Positions 30,667 through 32,457 of a stretch of DNA of 32,457 nt are shown here, one piece after another. The notes under the pieces were generated by a model, which saw only the letters and a program-made list of their open reading frames with translations, was not told the origin of the DNA and did not search any database. The DNA comes from Roseovarius sp. (GTDB lineage Bacteria; Pseudomonadota; Alphaproteobacteria; Rhodobacterales; Rhodobacteraceae). A program made the position numbers and the translations under genes. The first letter of the stretch is position 1, and the number at the start of each line of letters is the position of its first letter. Location of the stretch: the NCBI GenBank assembly GCA_002720475.1, contig PBIL01000003.1:38169-70625 (forward strand), read 5' to 3'.

Positions 30667-32364
30667 CTAAGCGGCGATCAGGGTGCCGCTAGAAACAAGA
30701 GCTTGTTCATCAGTCAGGCCAGTGATGCTTTCTAGCGTGGCAACCTGTGTGCCGCCCCCGAAAGTGCCTGTGCCTGTCGTGTCGATCTTCACAACGCTAT
30801 TCGCGCCGCTGTCGGTGATCTCCAGCCAGTCTTCGATATCATCCGTGCCGTGAACGTAAGAGGTGTTGTCCAAGATGTCAGAGATATCGAGGACATCGCC
30901 ATCCGACGTGCTGAAGTCTTTGATCACATCGATATCGTTAAAGGCAGTCGTGTCTTCAAGGAAGAAGGTGTCAGCACCTTCGCCCCCGAACAATACGTCC
31001 AGACCATCCTCGCCATAGAGCAGGTCATCGCCGATGCCGCCATGCATGAAGTCATCATCGTCACCGCCTTCAAGCGTATCGTTGCCAGCCCCGCCATGCA
31101 TCGTATCATTACCGCCAAAACCTTGCATGGTATCATCGCCCGCAAGGCCGAGCATGACATGACCTGTAGCACTTGAAGACATCATCGTGTTGCCTGTCGT
31201 GCCGACCATCCAGCTATTGTAGCTCGGCAAGTCAGCCTCGAATCCATCATCGAACCTGATGGTCTCGACATGGTACTGAGACCCTGCACGCAACCTGTCG
31301 ATCTCGATTTCATCGGTGCTGGCCGTGATGACGATATTCGCGTCATTGCTGCCCAGATCAGAAATCGTGATGTCATCGACGGTGATGCCGCCTGCGAGGT
31401 GAAGCACATCCGCGCCACCCGTATCGCCGACATAGTCCATGCCTTCCGTGTAAACGAAGGTATCGTCACCAGCCGCACCATATAGATTGTCATCGCCAGC
31501 TTCACCATGCAGCGTATCGTTGCCGATGCCGCCGTTCAGCGTGTCGTTGCCATCGAGGCCGTACATGATGTCATTGATCGAGCCGTTCTGGGTGATGCCA
31601 GTGATCGTATCATTCCCTGCCGTGCCGTAGGTCGCATAGACCATGGTGGTCAGGTTCACGTCCCCTGTGCCGTCATTCAGACGCAATGTCTCGAATGCGC
31701 CGTTGGTGGCAAAGTGGGCGTTCAGCTCGATGGAGTTCGAGCCATTGATCTCGATCCATAGATCGTTTGGAGACGTATCGTAGCGCTTGAAGCTCAGGTC
31801 TTCCCATTCCCAGCCCGCAGCGATCTCAAGGATGTCGGTGCCGCTGTTCTCGTCCATGTAATCATGACCAGAAACATAGAAATAGTGGTCGTTGCCATTG
31901 CCGCCATAATATTCATCGTCACCCGCGCCGCCGTCGAGATAATCGTCATCCGCGCCGCCATTGAGTTCGTCATCACCTGTGCCGCCGTAAAGCGTATCGT
32001 CGCCCGACGTGCCGCCGAAGCTGTTCAGCGTATCGTCACCGCCATTGCCGTAGAGCAAGTCGTCATTGCCTGATCCGAACAGGGTTTCGCCCGCGGCCGT
32101 ACCCTGTGTGACGTATGAAACGCTGCTCAAGGTGATGGTGGTCGTGTCATCATAGACCATCGTCTCGATGGAGCCGCCACTGAAGAAATTGGTGATCGTT
32201 ATCGAGTTGTCTGCATCCCAATAGATTTGCAGGTCATTATCGATGCGGAAGTAGTCAGGTGTGGTGCTGTCATACGACGCGTCGAGCTGAATTTCGTCAG
32301 TGCCGCTGTTGTCGTGCATGACATCATGGCCACCCGTGTAGACGAAGACATCGTCGCCACCAGA
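30667..32364 (-). CDS. RTX calcium-binding protein with type I secretion C-terminus, 5'-truncated
   Basis: At least 565 residues, very acidic (Asp/Gly/Asn-rich). Several blocks of GGxGxDxL nonapeptides alternate with beta modules of about 100 residues (YFRIDNDLQIYW, NDLWIEINGSNSIEL, HVETIRFDDG). The end (DVIKDFSTSDGDVLDISDIL ... ITGLTDEQALVSSGTLIAA) is the VCA0849-type C-terminal secretion module. The reading frame runs to 32364 (SGGDDVFVYTGGHD) without a start codon of its own, and upstream DNA is unrelated, so the gene is interrupted; the first internal ATG is 32319. It is much less GC-rich than the RTX gene at 707-3361, implying a different origin. Confidence 0.8.
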   Translation of the reverse strand, partial: SGGDDVFVYTGGHDVMHDNSGTDEIQLDASYDSTTPDYFRIDNDLQIYWDADNSITITNFFSGGSIETMVYDDTTTITLSSVSYVTQGTAAGETLFGSGNDDLLYGNGGDDTLNSFGGTSGDDTLYGGTGDDELNGGADDDYLDGGAGDDEYYGGNGNDHYFYVSGHDYMDENSGTDILEIAAGWEWEDLSFKRYDTSPNDLWIEINGSNSIELNAHFATNGAFETLRLNDGTGDVNLTTMVYATYGTAGNDTITGITQNGSINDIMYGLDGNDTLNGGIGNDTLHGEAGDDNLYGAAGDDTFVYTEGMDYVGDTGGADVLHLAGGITVDDITISDLGSNDANIVITASTDEIEIDRLRAGSQYHVETIRFDDGFEADLPSYNSWMVGTTGNTMMSSSATGHVMLGLAGDDTMQGFGGNDTMHGGAGNDTLEGGDDDDFMHGGIGDDLLYGEDGLDVLFGGEGADTFFLEDTTAFNDIDVIKDFSTSDGDVLDISDILDNTSYVHGTDDIEDWLEITDSGANSVVKIDTTGTGTFGGGTQVATLESITGLTDEQALVSSGTLIAA

Positions 32365-32457
32365 GGTGGTCCTGCTTTTTCGACCAGAATGCAGCCCAGT
32401 TAAGGTGGATCAGGGTTTCACATCAGGCTGCCATTTTCATGGGTTCCGTTTTGCTGG
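32365..32457. mobile_element. Unrelated sequence interrupting the RTX gene, perhaps an IS end
   Basis: RTX coding stops abruptly at about 32365-32370. The remaining 90 bp contain no RTX-like codons and a stop in the RTX frame. This is how an insertion-sequence end would look, but no known terminal repeat was recognised and the window ends here. Confidence 0.35.

Overview
The window looks like a chromosome or large replicon of a GC-rich alphaproteobacterium, most likely Rhodobacterales. The reasons are the very GC-rich flank with a huge RTX protein, alphaproteobacterial-style mobilization genes (a relaxase with an HEKEG...HCHIVWSRID core, a DUF2958 protein) and the codon use. This assignment is inference; there is no rRNA or tRNA gene to anchor it.

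Layout. (1) 1-4683 is an extracellular or surface-polysaccharide flank: a small sulfotransferase-like protein, an 884-residue beta-propeller plus RTX secreted protein, and UDP-galactopyranose mutase. (2) 4744-6939 is a scar bounded by two 42-bp direct repeats with one mismatch. It holds an IS5-type insertion sequence and a broken tyrosine integrase that lacks its N-terminus and carries a frameshift. (3) 7126-18658 is one very tight minus-strand operon of eight genes, with overlaps of 4-8 nt or gaps of 10-13 nt. In transcription order these are a ribbon-helix-helix regulator, an MmeI-like DNA methyltransferase with an apparently degenerate nuclease, a HEPN-like protein, an SF2 helicase, a GIY-YIG nuclease, a PHP-ABC ATPase (TrlF-like), a TIR/deoxyribosyltransferase-like protein and a gamma-glutamylcyclotransferase-like protein. 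It reads as a composite restriction and abortive-infection defence island. (4) 18873-20681 is a divergent AbiE type IV toxin-antitoxin pair with two matched operator palindromes. (5) 20730-24728 is a mobilization block: relaxase and MobC-like protein, small accessory proteins, a frameshifted DUF2958 gene and two highly structured non-coding stretches. One of these is a tandem array of about eleven hairpins with a recurring NCGAAR loop. (6) 25128-27860 is accessory cargo: a small LMW-phosphatase-like protein, a PIN-domain protein with its upstream partner, and an unknown protein. (7) 27956-30612 is a plus-strand operon with a VirD4/TraG coupling protein, a membrane J-domain protein and two small proteins, closed by a strong bidirectional terminator. 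(8) 30667 to the right end is a second RTX protein, truncated at its 5' end by unrelated sequence.

How it works together: the window is best read as a defence-carrying integrative and mobilizable island, or a fusion of several. It encodes relaxase, accessory protein and coupling protein but no mating-pore (VirB) genes, so transfer would need a helper secretion system. The defence operon and AbiE are cargo. The main candidates for undescribed biology are the eight-gene operon and the hairpin-array RNA upstream of the mobilization genes. No database search was possible, so family names come from motifs and recognised sequence patterns.
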